Shown here piece after piece: positions 8,249-17,289 of a stretch of DNA of 64,000 bases. Position 1 is the first letter of the stretch, and the number at the start of each line of letters is the position of its first letter. Under the pieces are notes generated by a model, which was not told the DNA's origin, did not search any database, and saw nothing but the letters and a program-made list of their open reading frames with translations. Origin of the DNA: Gemmatimonadales bacterium (GTDB lineage: Bacteria; Gemmatimonadota; Gemmatimonadetes; Gemmatimonadales; GWC2-71-9); contig JAHBVU010000014.1 in NCBI GenBank assembly GCA_019637315.1, positions 1 through 64,000 on the forward strand, read 5' to 3'. Made by a program: the position numbers and the translations under genes.

Positions 8249-9184
8249 GTGAAGGCGGCAGTGGTGACGGGGTACGGTGGTCCGGAGGCGATCAGGCTGG
8301 TCTCGCCTCCGGATCCGCTGCCTGGTGCAGGGGAACTGCTGGTGCGAGTTCACGCGGCGAGCCTCAATCCGCTGGATCTCAAGCTGCGCAGCGGGGCGTT
8401 GCGTCGTGCGATGCCCCTCCGCTTTCCGGCGATTCTGGGGTTCGACTTTGCCGGGGTCGTCGAAGGCGTCGGGCTGGGCACAGCCGGGTGGTCGACCGGT
8501 GATCCGGTATATGGCCGGGTCGACGCTCGTCGCGGTGGCATGCACGCCGAGCGAGCTGTCGTTCCCGCGTCGGTGGTCGACCGGATTCCGAACGGCCTTT
8601 CGTTCGAGGGTGCGGCGAGCCTGCCGCTGGCGGCCCTGACAGCTCTGCAGGCAATCGACCTCATCGGTCCACGGGCCGGCGATCGAATCCTGGTCTGCGG
8701 CGTGGCAGGCGGGGTTGGGTCGGTCGCCGCGCAGCTCGGCCGCACCTCGGGTGCGGATGTGATTGGCGCATTTCGTGGAAGGCCTGCCGAGCTGGGTCTG
8801 CGTCTCGGGATCCGCGGCGTCGGCCTGGTCGAGGGCGACGCGCTTCGGGGCGAGGGCCCGTTCGACGGCGTGGTCGACACGGTCTTCGGCGCCCCGACGG
8901 CGCTGGTGCGGTCGCTGCTGGCGAGCGAGGGTCGGTACGTCACGACCGGGTTCGCGCCGGGCCTGTTGCTCCAGCAGTGCCGGCGGCTCTGGTCGCGGCA
9001 GCGTTTTCGCTTTGTCCGCAGCAGCCCGAGCGGATCGCTGATGCGACGCCTCTCGGCGCTCGTCGCCTCGGGGCAGGTCCGGCCGGTCGTGGATACCGTG
9101 TTCGATCTGGCGGATGTTCAGGCGGCCCATGCGCGGCTCGATCGGGGCGGGGTGGTGGGGAAGGTCGTGCTGGCCATGAGGTGA
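8249..9184 (+). CDS. Zinc-independent alcohol dehydrogenase-like protein, NADPH:quinone oxidoreductase family (MDR)
   Basis: At 311 residues this is a medium-chain dehydrogenase/reductase of the quinone oxidoreductase branch. The N-terminal GroES-like half has the typical MKAAVVTGYGGPE opening and the LNPLDLKLRSG and GFDFAGVVEGVG segments. The Rossmann half has the nucleotide motif GVAGGVGSVAAQLG around residue 150. No catalytic zinc cysteine set is visible, as expected for NADPH-dependent quinone or enone reductases. The substrate is unknown. It starts 31 bases after the BIG2/propeller gene, with GAGAG upstream. Confidence 0.88.
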   Translation: MKAAVVTGYGGPEAIRLVSPPDPLPGAGELLVRVHAASLNPLDLKLRSGALRRAMPLRFPAILGFDFAGVVEGVGLGTAGWSTGDPVYGRVDARRGGMHAERAVVPASVVDRIPNGLSFEGAASLPLAALTALQAIDLIGPRAGDRILVCGVAGGVGSVAAQLGRTSGADVIGAFRGRPAELGLRLGIRGVGLVEGDALRGEGPFDGVVDTVFGAPTALVRSLLASEGRYVTTGFAPGLLLQQCRRLWSRQRFRFVRSSPSGSLMRRLSALVASGQVRPVVDTVFDLADVQAAHARLDRGGVVGKVVLAMR

Positions 9185-9208
9185 AACTCCTCTGGCAGGA
9201 AGCTAGCT

Positions 9209-12200
9209 TTGGAGGTCAGCCGGCGACTGCCCGGCGGAGTCGCACTCTCGATCGGGATGCCGATGTCGCCGACGATATTGTCACTGGCGCTTGTACTCCA
9301 GGCGCCAGCCACCCAACCGGACCCGCCGGGCTACTGGCAACAAAGCGTCTCCTACGCCATCGATGCCTCGCTCGACGAGGCGGCCGGAATGCTGCGGGGG
9401 TCTCAGCGCGTGGTGTATCGCAACCGATCACCCGATACGCTGAGCACCCTGTCGTTTCATCTCCATCTCAATGCCTTTCGGCCCAACTCGCGCTGGGCCC
9501 AGGCTGATCTCGCTGAGCAGCGCCGTCGGTTCAGCGATCTGCGCGATCCGGATTTCGGAATGAACCAGGTTCGCAACGTCCGAATCATGGGTCAGCCGGT
9601 TTCGCCGCTGTATCCCTTTGCCCCGGACAGCACGATCGTCCGTTTCGCGCTGCCCTCCTATTTGCCTCCGGGTGATTCGCTGGTGGCCGAACTCGATTGG
9701 ATCGCTCGACCGTCGACGATGCCCAGACGGCAGGGGCGGCGTGGCCGGGCCTTCGACTTTGCGCAGTGGTACCCTAAGGTCGTGGTCTACGACAAGTATG
9801 GATGGCAGGAGCAGCCGCTCCTCCCGGCGGGCGAGTTCTACGGTGAGTTCGGCGACTTCACCGTCGCACTGGATCTTCCCGAGGACCAGGTTGTCGGTGC
9901 CACGGGGGTTCCGATGTGCGGCGATCCCGGCTGGGAACGCGCGAATCGGAATCCTGCGCGCGCGGTGGAGTATCAGCGGGATCACTATCCCGATGCGCTG
10001 GCTGTGCTCGCGCCGGATGCCTGCGCTTCACGAGCGCCCGGCCGCAAGACGGTCGTCTGGCGCGCTGAGCAGGTCCATCATTTCGCCGTGTCGATGCGTC
10101 CCGACTTCCTCTATGAGGGCGGTCGCTATGGGCCGATAGCCGTGCACGTTCTCTATCAGCCGGGAGACGAAGCGACCTGGGGGGGCGGCCTGGTGGTGCA
10201 GCGCACCGAGGCCACGATGGCGTGGCTCGATCGGATCTTTGGCGCGTATCCCTGGCCCCAGATGACGAACGTGCACCGCCTCGAGGGTGGCGGCACCGAG
10301 TTCCCGATGATGATGGGCAACGGAAACCCGAGCCTCGGCCTGATCCTCCACGAGGCCGGTCACAACTACGTCATGGGTGTTCTCGCCAACAATGAATGGC
10401 GGGAAGGATTCCTCGACGAGGGATTTACGAGCTATCAGACGACCCGCTATTTCCTCGAACAGGGCGATTCCGCCCGCTATCACGCCGCCGAGCTCCGAAT
10501 ACTCGGGCTGGATCTCGATGGTCGCTCGCAGCCGGTGAGCTATCCCAGTCATGCTTACCGGGACTTCGCGACCTACAATGCGATGATCTACGCCCGCGGG
10601 GAGCTCTTCTTCCACCGGCTGCATGCACTGGTCGGGGCGGAGACCATGGGGCGTATTCTGCGCACCTACTATGCGCGATGGAAGCTCCGCCACGTCGACG
10701 AGGCCGCTTTTCGGCAGGTGGCCGAGGAGGTCTCGGGGCGGAATCTGTCGAGCTTCTTTGGGCAGTGGCTGCACGGCAACGTCCGATACGACTACGCGAT
10801 TCGGAAGGTGCGATCGAACCGGACCACTGACGGGCGTTGGATTACTCGGGTCCAGCTCGAACGGCGGGAGGACGGAGTGCTGCCGGTCGAGGTGTTGGTG
10901 CGCACTCCAACCGATCGAGCCCGGGCGCGGGCCGAGGGGTACGCTACCCGGGAGACGGTCACGCTGCTGACCGAAGGACGCCCGGTCGAGGTGGTGCTCG
11001 ACCCTGATGGCGTGACGCACGACTGGAATATGCTCAACAACCGGCAACGTCGCGGCTTGCTCGGGTGGTATCGGGCACCGAAGTCGGCCTACTCGATCGA
11101 CCGGCTGGTCTCGACGCCAGTGTATCGGGACCGGCGTGCAACGACGCTGCTGCCGACGGTCTGGTATAACGACGCTGGCGGGGTGACGGCTGGGTTCCAG
11201 GCGCGATCCAACTATCTGGGCCGGTTCAATCGGCTCACCTTCCGCCAGAGCATGGCAACCAGGCTGTGCTGTGAGCGTGGCGAGGCCTTCGAACAGTGGC
11301 AACTTCGTCTGGAGAACCCGACGGCTCTCTATGCCCCCCGGCTTGCCACGGCGTTCGAAGCGTTCTCGTTCGAAGGGCGGCGGGGCGCCTCGGCCCTGGT
11401 CGAAAAGGAACGGCTCGGGCACCTGGGATTCGGCCCGCGAGACTGGTACGGGTTGTCGGCGGGCTGGGTTGCCACCTCCAACATGGGGTTCCTCGACCAG
11501 GCCCTGTACGAGAACGCCGGCACGGTCGAGGCCGCCGCCCATTGGCGGACCGAGCGACGGATCGGCGCTGTTGGGGTGCGAGGCAGGATCGACGTGGCTG
11601 GTGGCGTCGAGTATCGGAATCGTGAGCAGGGGGTGGTGACCGAGAGCCGATACGACGCCCAGCCGTATGTCCGACTTTCGCTCGATGCGGCGTTTCGGCG
11701 CCCGCTCGATGCGCGGAGTGAACTTGGCGTCCGGATATTTGGCGGCGCGGTGGCCAGTGAATCCGATCCGGTCAGGCAGCGTTGGTTCTACCTGGCAGGC
11801 GCGGATCCGTATCAGCAGCTGGGCAATCCCTTCACTCGCTCGAGGGAGGCCTTGCTGACGGGCGAGGTGCACTGGCATACCCCGGGCGGCGGTAATCTGC
11901 GCGGTTTCGAGCGCGACGTGGCGGCAACTGCCCTTGCCGCGCTCAATGTCGAACTCGACCGGTCGATCCTGGCGCGGCCGGGTGCCGCCCTGTTTCGTGA
12001 CACGCGCTTGGCAGTCTTCGGCGATCTGGCCCTGAGTGACGGATTCTTTTCCTTCTCGGGGTCGGGGCGCCTGGCCGGCGACGCCGGAGCGGGTGTGCGA
12101 TTCACGCATCGGCTGGGCGAGACTACTTTCGTGACACGCTTCGACTTCCCCCTGTTCGTCTCCCACCCCGACCGGGCCGTCGGCGGTGTCTCGGGTGATG

Positions 12201-12247
12201 GACGTTTCGGGTTCCGCTGGACGATGGCCCTGAGTCCCACGTTTTGA
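9209..12247 (+). CDS. M1-family metallopeptidase with a predicted C-terminal outer-membrane beta-barrel
   Basis: The 1012-residue protein carries the M1 aminopeptidase zinc signature: HEAGH at residues 381-385, then 18 residues, then the third ligand Glu in DEGF. Upstream, GGGTEFPMM occupies the place of the family's GxMEN exopeptidase motif in altered form, so aminopeptidase action is uncertain. From about residue 640 the sequence changes to alternating aromatic/hydrophobic strands rich in Gly, Arg and Tyr, and ends in a terminal Phe, as outer-membrane barrels do. TTG 9209 has AGGAAG six bases upstream; ATG 9257 is an alternative with a similar signal peptide. The S9C peptidase gene follows immediately, suggesting joint peptide degradation in the envelope. 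Confidence 0.87.
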   Translation: MEVSRRLPGGVALSIGMPMSPTILSLALVLQAPATQPDPPGYWQQSVSYAIDASLDEAAGMLRGSQRVVYRNRSPDTLSTLSFHLHLNAFRPNSRWAQADLAEQRRRFSDLRDPDFGMNQVRNVRIMGQPVSPLYPFAPDSTIVRFALPSYLPPGDSLVAELDWIARPSTMPRRQGRRGRAFDFAQWYPKVVVYDKYGWQEQPLLPAGEFYGEFGDFTVALDLPEDQVVGATGVPMCGDPGWERANRNPARAVEYQRDHYPDALAVLAPDACASRAPGRKTVVWRAEQVHHFAVSMRPDFLYEGGRYGPIAVHVLYQPGDEATWGGGLVVQRTEATMAWLDRIFGAYPWPQMTNVHRLEGGGTEFPMMMGNGNPSLGLILHEAGHNYVMGVLANNEWREGFLDEGFTSYQTTRYFLEQGDSARYHAAELRILGLDLDGRSQPVSYPSHAYRDFATYNAMIYARGELFFHRLHALVGAETMGRILRTYYARWKLRHVDEAAFRQVAEEVSGRNLSSFFGQWLHGNVRYDYAIRKVRSNRTTDGRWITRVQLERREDGVLPVEVLVRTPTDRARARAEGYATRETVTLLTEGRPVEVVLDPDGVTHDWNMLNNRQRRGLLGWYRAPKSAYSIDRLVSTPVYRDRRATTLLPTVWYNDAGGVTAGFQARSNYLGRFNRLTFRQSMATRLCCERGEAFEQWQLRLENPTALYAPRLATAFEAFSFEGRRGASALVEKERLGHLGFGPRDWYGLSAGWVATSNMGFLDQALYENAGTVEAAAHWRTERRIGAVGVRGRIDVAGGVEYRNREQGVVTESRYDAQPYVRLSLDAAFRRPLDARSELGVRIFGGAVASESDPVRQRWFYLAGADPYQQLGNPFTRSREALLTGEVHWHTPGGGNLRGFERDVAATALAALNVELDRSILARPGAALFRDTRLAVFGDLALSDGFFSFSGSGRLAGDAGAGVRFTHRLGETTFVTRFDFPLFVSHPDRAVGGVSGDGRFGFRWTMALSPTF

Positions 12248-12254
12248 GGTGCGT

Positions 12255-14417
12255 ATGGATCGACGCATTGCGCTGCTCGCGTTCGGCGTTCTCTCGGTCG
12301 GAGCAGGATCGGCGGTGGGCCAGGGGCGAGCCTTCGCACCGGGGGACTGGTACCGCCTGACGAACGTTTCGAGCCCGGCGGTGTCGCCGGACGGCAAGTG
12401 GGTTGCGTTCACGGTCACCACCGTGCGCGAGTCGGAGAACAAGCGTCATTCCGAGGTCTGGATGGCGGCGACTGCGGGCGGTGCCCCGATGCGGATGACC
12501 TCGCCCAGCATGGCGAGTTCGAATCCGCGCTGGTCTCCCGACAGCAAGTTGCTGCTCTTCAACTCGACTCGCCCCAACAGCCGCGCAAGGACTTGGGGAC
12601 TTCGGATCGATGGTCCCAGTGGCGAGGCCTTCGAGGTCGACAGCATTCCGGACGGCTCGTTTACCCGAGATGGTCGGACAGTCTTCTGGGCTGACACGGT
12701 CGAATGGAGGCGGGACACCACCCAGCGGGATCCGTACGAGAAGACTCAGCCGATGGCACGCCCCCCGTTCGGCGCCGTCACGTCACCGGTCGATCCGGTG
12801 CGATTCGACGGTCGGCACATCATCGACCTGGGGTACAAGTTCAACAACCGCGGGTTCATTCCGGCGCCTCGGTACACGCCTCGCTGGAACCCGGCGCAGA
12901 TCTGGACGAGGAGTCTCGACGGCGGGGCCAAGCGACAGCTGACCAGCACCGTCTACTCGCATCGGCAGGTGACTGTTTCGCCGGACGGCGCCTGGATCGC
13001 ATTCGTGGCTGATGCCCGCCTGCGATCGGATTCGCTGGCTCAAGCGGAGCAGGACTCGGTTCAGCGAGCGCCGTATGATCCCAAACGGAGTGAAACACCG
13101 CGCAATGATGCTGACATCTTCGTGGTTTCTGCGTCGGGCGGTGAGCCGCGGCGGCTGACCAGTGCATCTGGAACGGAGGGCGAACTCACCTGGTCGCCCG
13201 ACGGAACGAGGCTGGCGTACATCTCGGCGCTGACGCGAACGAGTTCGCGCCGGATCTGGATGGTCGAGGCGCAGGGTGGTGCCCCGGTTGATCTGCTCGG
13301 GACCTGGGTCTACGAGCCGAACTGGATGCAGTGGCTCCCCAGCGGCGAAATCCTCTTCGGCGCGTCGGTCGGCGGACGTGACGCGGTGTTCTCCCTCGAC
13401 CCGGCAACCAGGACGCGCCGGGAGCTGGTGTCGGGGCGCCGGCGCTTGCCGGGCACTTCGACCGATGCGGCGGGCCGGATCATGGCGTACGTCAGCACCA
13501 GCATCACGTCACCGACCGAGCTGTACCTCGCCAATGCGGACGGCAGTGGCGAGCGGAAGGTGACGACCTTCAACGACAAGCTGAATCAGGAAGTGGCCTG
13601 GCCCGACGCGGAACGATTCACCTACAAGGGCGTAGGTGGCCTCGAGATCGAGGGGTGGCTCCAGAAGCCGCATGGGTATCAGCCGGGCAAGAAGTATCCG
13701 CTCGTCCTCTACATCCACGGCGGCCCGCACAGCGCGTATGGTGAGCAGTGGTTCGACGAGTTCCACAATCTGACCGGGGCCGGGATGTGGGTGCTCTTTA
13801 CCAATCCGCGCGGATCGAGCGGCTACGGCTCAGCGTTTACCTACTCCACCCGTGGCCGTTGGGGACTCGAGGATTATCGGGACCTGATGCAGGCCGTTGA
13901 CATCGCGGTCCGCAGGCCCGACGTCGATTCAACCCGTCTCGGCGTGACCGGCGGGTCGTATGGCGGGTTCATGACGGCGTGGATCACGACGCGGACCAAC
14001 CGCTTCAAGGCGGCCCAGGCCGACCGAATGATCAGCAACTGGTGGTCGTGGTGGGGCACCTCCGACGTGCCGGGGCTGACCGAGTTCGAGTTCTACGGGA
14101 TGCCATGGGAGCGCCCGTTGCTCTACGACTCACTTTCACCGATGCGGCATGTCAACAAGGTGCGCACCCCGACTCTCATCGTGCAGTCCGAGGAGGATCA
14201 TCGGACTCCAATGGCCGATGCGGAACAGTGGTTCCAGGCCTTGCGGAAGCTCAACGTGCCAGCCGAGTTCGTACGCTACCCGCGCTCGACGCACGATCTT
14301 TCACGGACCGGAGAACCCTGGCTCCTGGTCGATCGGCTCGGCCGCCTGCGGCAGTGGTTCGGGCACTGGCTCGGCGATGAGCGGCCTGCATCTGCAGGAG
14401 GGCAGGGGAGCGAGTAG
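12255..14417 (+). CDS. S9C-family prolyl oligopeptidase-like serine peptidase
   Basis: This 720-residue secreted peptidase has a signal peptide ending VGQG, an N-terminal seven-bladed propeller with PDGKW and WSPDGTRLAY-type blades, and a C-terminal alpha/beta hydrolase domain. The nucleophile is Ser568 in GGSYGGF; the Asp lies in SEEDHRTP and the His in the STHDLS segment, giving a full triad. The family (acylaminoacyl peptidase/dipeptidyl peptidase-like) trims short peptides. ATG 12255 is chosen because GAGG is placed 5 bases upstream and overlaps the previous stop; an in-frame GTG lies at 12249. It probably forms an operon with the M1 peptidase. Confidence 0.93.
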   Translation: MDRRIALLAFGVLSVGAGSAVGQGRAFAPGDWYRLTNVSSPAVSPDGKWVAFTVTTVRESENKRHSEVWMAATAGGAPMRMTSPSMASSNPRWSPDSKLLLFNSTRPNSRARTWGLRIDGPSGEAFEVDSIPDGSFTRDGRTVFWADTVEWRRDTTQRDPYEKTQPMARPPFGAVTSPVDPVRFDGRHIIDLGYKFNNRGFIPAPRYTPRWNPAQIWTRSLDGGAKRQLTSTVYSHRQVTVSPDGAWIAFVADARLRSDSLAQAEQDSVQRAPYDPKRSETPRNDADIFVVSASGGEPRRLTSASGTEGELTWSPDGTRLAYISALTRTSSRRIWMVEAQGGAPVDLLGTWVYEPNWMQWLPSGEILFGASVGGRDAVFSLDPATRTRRELVSGRRRLPGTSTDAAGRIMAYVSTSITSPTELYLANADGSGERKVTTFNDKLNQEVAWPDAERFTYKGVGGLEIEGWLQKPHGYQPGKKYPLVLYIHGGPHSAYGEQWFDEFHNLTGAGMWVLFTNPRGSSGYGSAFTYSTRGRWGLEDYRDLMQAVDIAVRRPDVDSTRLGVTGGSYGGFMTAWITTRTNRFKAAQADRMISNWWSWWGTSDVPGLTEFEFYGMPWERPLLYDSLSPMRHVNKVRTPTLIVQSEEDHRTPMADAEQWFQALRKLNVPAEFVRYPRSTHDLSRTGEPWLLVDRLGRLRQWFGHWLGDERPASAGGQGSE

Positions 14418-14440
14418 CGAGCGCGTCGGTCGGGAGCAAG

Positions 14441-14470
14441 CGAGGCGGCGCCGGGCCGCCTCGTTTCTTT
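14441..14470 (+). terminator. Rho-independent terminator after the S9C peptidase gene
   Basis: CGAGGCGGC (14441-14449) pairs with GCCGCCTCG (14455-14463), followed by TTTCTTT. It sits between two convergent genes. Confidence 0.85.
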
Positions 14471-14476
14471 GGGGGA

Positions 14477-17134
14477 TTACAGGGAGAAGTAGTAGTTGCC
14501 CTTCACCAGCAGCACGTTCCGCATGTCATCGCCGAAGATGTTGCCCAGGTCGCGCAAGGCGCGGAACCGCGGATCGCGGTCGAGGTTGGCCCGCGCCTGA
14601 TTCCAGACCAGGAACAGCGTTGATCCCGGACGGTACTCCCAGCGGAGCACCACGTTGCTGCGGAGTGAGCGAATGCTGAAGCTCGGATCGGCATAGGTGA
14701 ACGCCGGGGCAGGACCAGCGCCATCGGCGTCGACGGTCAGCGTTCCTGCGGCAGCATCGCGGGTCAGGGTCGAGGTTCCGATCCCGTAGGCAGCAAAGTC
14801 TCCGCTTCGGGCACGAAGCAGGCGCTCCGGCGATGCAAAGCTGGCGCTGGCGACGAACGGCTCGGCGTAGAGTTGCAGCGACAGCGCCGGCGTGAAGTAG
14901 AACTCGAGCCGTGTCTGAATGCCCAGCCCCTGCTGCTCGAACGGGGCAAAGACGTAGCGCCGGCCGAAGGTTTCCGTAGCGGTCGGGTCCGCGTAGCTCC
15001 CGGTATAGAAGGCGCGGTAGCTCTGCCGGGTGTAGACCGGGGTCAGCGACAGGCTGTGGCCGCGGCGCGTCTGGACGGCGGCACGCACCTCGCCCAGGAA
15101 GGTGTTGGTGCCGTCATCAGCAGCGCTCCACTGAGCCCGAACTCGTCCCGACACGGTCCGACGGGAGTCGAGGCTGTAGAGCACAGAGGCGTTCACTTTG
15201 CCGGGCGAGCGAACCAGCGGTCCTCCACGGGTCGCGCGATCGTCCTGACCCGACAGCTGGTATCCGGCGCTCAGTGAGACTGAGGAGAGCGAATGCAGTG
15301 ACAGGCCGGAGACGATATCGATGGCAGGTCCAGGGCCCTCACCGCCGAAATTGACGAACTGATTGACTCGCAGGCCGAGATTCGCGCGTCGAGTCAGGCG
15401 GGTCGGCCGAGTCCAGGTTCGGTTGACGAAACCGGCCAGACGGATCCGGTCGGCGTCGATCTGAAAGCCGGCGTCGTTGATCTCGAATCCGGGCGACGAT
15501 GCGTTCGCACCGATCGAGTAGGTCCAGTCGCCGCCCACCTTGTCCAATTGGATCTGGCCGGTAAAGCCGCTCAGGCTGGTGCGGGTTGGATCGAAGCCGA
15601 CGTAGTCCTGGTCCGGGCGCTGGAAGTAGCGGGCCGACGCAAGCTGCGTCGCGGCAATGGCCGCAGCGGAACCGTTGACGCGCGAGACGCCGAGGTTGCC
15701 GCTCAACTGGAAGGTGTTGCGCTGCCATCGGTGAAAGAAATCGGCGCCGCCAACCACCGCGCTACCGCGCAGCAGATTGAAACTGACTGAATCGGCATCG
15801 CGCTGGACCCCGGTCACGATGAAGCCGAAGCCCGACGTGCCGCGGTTGAGGTCGCGACGGACCCGCGCCACCGTGTAGTTCGACAGTGGTTCGATCGGGA
15901 CCCGCTCGATCTGGGCTCCGGAGGACGTGAGCTCGGCCGTGCGCGCGTACTCTGCCCGCGTGACGGCGTTCAGAACGCCGATCGACCAGCCCGAGCTGGA
16001 TCGTCCCGACAGCTTGGCAGCACCGAGGATGGCGGTCGAACTTGGCTGGTCGACGAACGGCGCGCGTCCCGCTGCCGAGACGCTTGGTGCGCGTCCGACC
16101 CGTCGCGAGTAGAAGAAGCGATCGCTTCCGAAAGTACCGGAGAAGGAAAACAGATCGGCGCCTTCGACGAAGAAGGGTCGTCGTTCTTCGAAGAAGGTTT
16201 CGAAGGCCGTCAGATTGACGACCGACGGGTCGGCTTCGACCTGGCCGAAGTCGGGATTGATCGTCGCGTTGAGGGTAAAGGCAGTCGAAATGCCGTACTT
16301 GAGGTCGACCCCGGCCGTTGCGGATGTCACGCTGCCGTCGTCGAAGGGGTTTCCCGGCGGAATTCCCTGGGTCAGCCGTGCCTGACTCGACAAGTATGGA
16401 AGCAGCTCGATTCGCCTGGGCGCGGGGATGTTCGCCAACCCCAGCAGGTGACCGTACTTGGACACCACCCCTGGTTCGGTCGCGGGCGACCACTCCCAGT
16501 CGACGGCCTCGGCGGCGCGGACGTTGTCGCGACGAAACTGGACCCCCCAGACCTGCTCCGGCGCCGACGAGAAGCGCAGCTGGGAGAACGGAATCCGCAT
16601 CTCGGCCACCCAGCCTAGCGAGTCGATCGAGGTCGCGGCCTCCCAGACGGGATCCCATCCGATGTCGAGCTCTCGCTGCCCGTCGCCAGTCCGAATGGCA
16701 TCGCGCCGCTCGCCCGCCGCGGTGACCCCGAAGATGACCTGGGTCTGGTGGTCGTGATGCGGGTCGAGAATGACAAAGAAAATGTCGTTGAACGACGAAA
16801 ATGAATCGCGGCGGTTGAGTCGGCGCGAAATCAGATCGGGTCGGTCGTCATAGAGACGCGCAGCAACATACAATGCATCCCGATCGAAGAGGACGCGAAC
16901 TTCAGTATCCTGCGTTGCAGGTTTGCCGTCGCTGGGCGAATCACGGCGGAAACCGCGTTCTGGGTTTGCTGCGGCCCACGCGGCGTCGTCGAGCTTGCCG
17001 TCGATCCGTGGCGGAGTGACCGTTGGCACCGCGATGGCGGCCCGCGGCACCCGTCCGTTCGGATGCATGAGCTCCGGTCGGGGCGCGACCGTGGCAGACT
17101 GCGTTTGCAGGAGAACAGCGAGCGGGAGCAGCAT
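14477..17134 (-). CDS. DUF5916 outer-membrane protein with N-terminal CBM9-like domain
   Basis: The 885-residue protein has a short hydrophobic leader (MLLPLAVLLQTQ) and then a domain resembling family 9 carbohydrate-binding modules: PRIDGKLDDAAW, VRVLFDRDALYVAARLYD and NDIFFVILDPHHDH. The remainder matches the DUF5916 family, with many short amphipathic strands, FFVEGADLFSF, and a terminal motif YYFSL typical of outer-membrane barrels. These proteins are common in Gemmatimonadota and Bacteroidota; ligands are unknown. The frame is open 270 bases further upstream, but the start at 17134 is the one that provides a signal peptide. It is divergent from the serine hydrolase gene. Confidence 0.82.
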   Translation of the reverse strand: MLLPLAVLLQTQSATVAPRPELMHPNGRVPRAAIAVPTVTPPRIDGKLDDAAWAAANPERGFRRDSPSDGKPATQDTEVRVLFDRDALYVAARLYDDRPDLISRRLNRRDSFSSFNDIFFVILDPHHDHQTQVIFGVTAAGERRDAIRTGDGQRELDIGWDPVWEAATSIDSLGWVAEMRIPFSQLRFSSAPEQVWGVQFRRDNVRAAEAVDWEWSPATEPGVVSKYGHLLGLANIPAPRRIELLPYLSSQARLTQGIPPGNPFDDGSVTSATAGVDLKYGISTAFTLNATINPDFGQVEADPSVVNLTAFETFFEERRPFFVEGADLFSFSGTFGSDRFFYSRRVGRAPSVSAAGRAPFVDQPSSTAILGAAKLSGRSSSGWSIGVLNAVTRAEYARTAELTSSGAQIERVPIEPLSNYTVARVRRDLNRGTSGFGFIVTGVQRDADSVSFNLLRGSAVVGGADFFHRWQRNTFQLSGNLGVSRVNGSAAAIAATQLASARYFQRPDQDYVGFDPTRTSLSGFTGQIQLDKVGGDWTYSIGANASSPGFEINDAGFQIDADRIRLAGFVNRTWTRPTRLTRRANLGLRVNQFVNFGGEGPGPAIDIVSGLSLHSLSSVSLSAGYQLSGQDDRATRGGPLVRSPGKVNASVLYSLDSRRTVSGRVRAQWSAADDGTNTFLGEVRAAVQTRRGHSLSLTPVYTRQSYRAFYTGSYADPTATETFGRRYVFAPFEQQGLGIQTRLEFYFTPALSLQLYAEPFVASASFASPERLLRARSGDFAAYGIGTSTLTRDAAAGTLTVDADGAGPAPAFTYADPSFSIRSLRSNVVLRWEYRPGSTLFLVWNQARANLDRDPRFRALRDLGNIFGDDMRNVLLVKGNYYFSL

Positions 17135-17230
17135 TGGTGAACAACTCGGGGGTGACGGTAAGACGCCGGCAGGTCCGAGACGCAACTTCGCAGCCGGTAC
17201 AAGGTACTGGGGCGGGTGCGGCGGTCCAAG

Positions 17231-17244
17231 GGGCCATATGGCCC
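17231..17244. promoter_or_regulatory. Perfect 14-bp palindrome in a divergent intergenic region
   Basis: GGGCCATATGGCCC is a perfect palindrome placed between the divergent DUF5916 and serine hydrolase genes. It could be an operator for a dimeric regulator, but no regulator gene lies beside it. Confidence 0.3.
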
Positions 17245-17289
17245 TACGGTTAGATTTCGGCATGCGGATCCTTTCATCTGGAGCATGCA

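Noticed and set aside
10028-12442. Very long open frame on the minus strand opposite the M1 peptidase gene
   Set aside because: It runs antisense to a clear peptidase gene and its translation shows no motif; long antisense frames are expected in GC-rich DNA.
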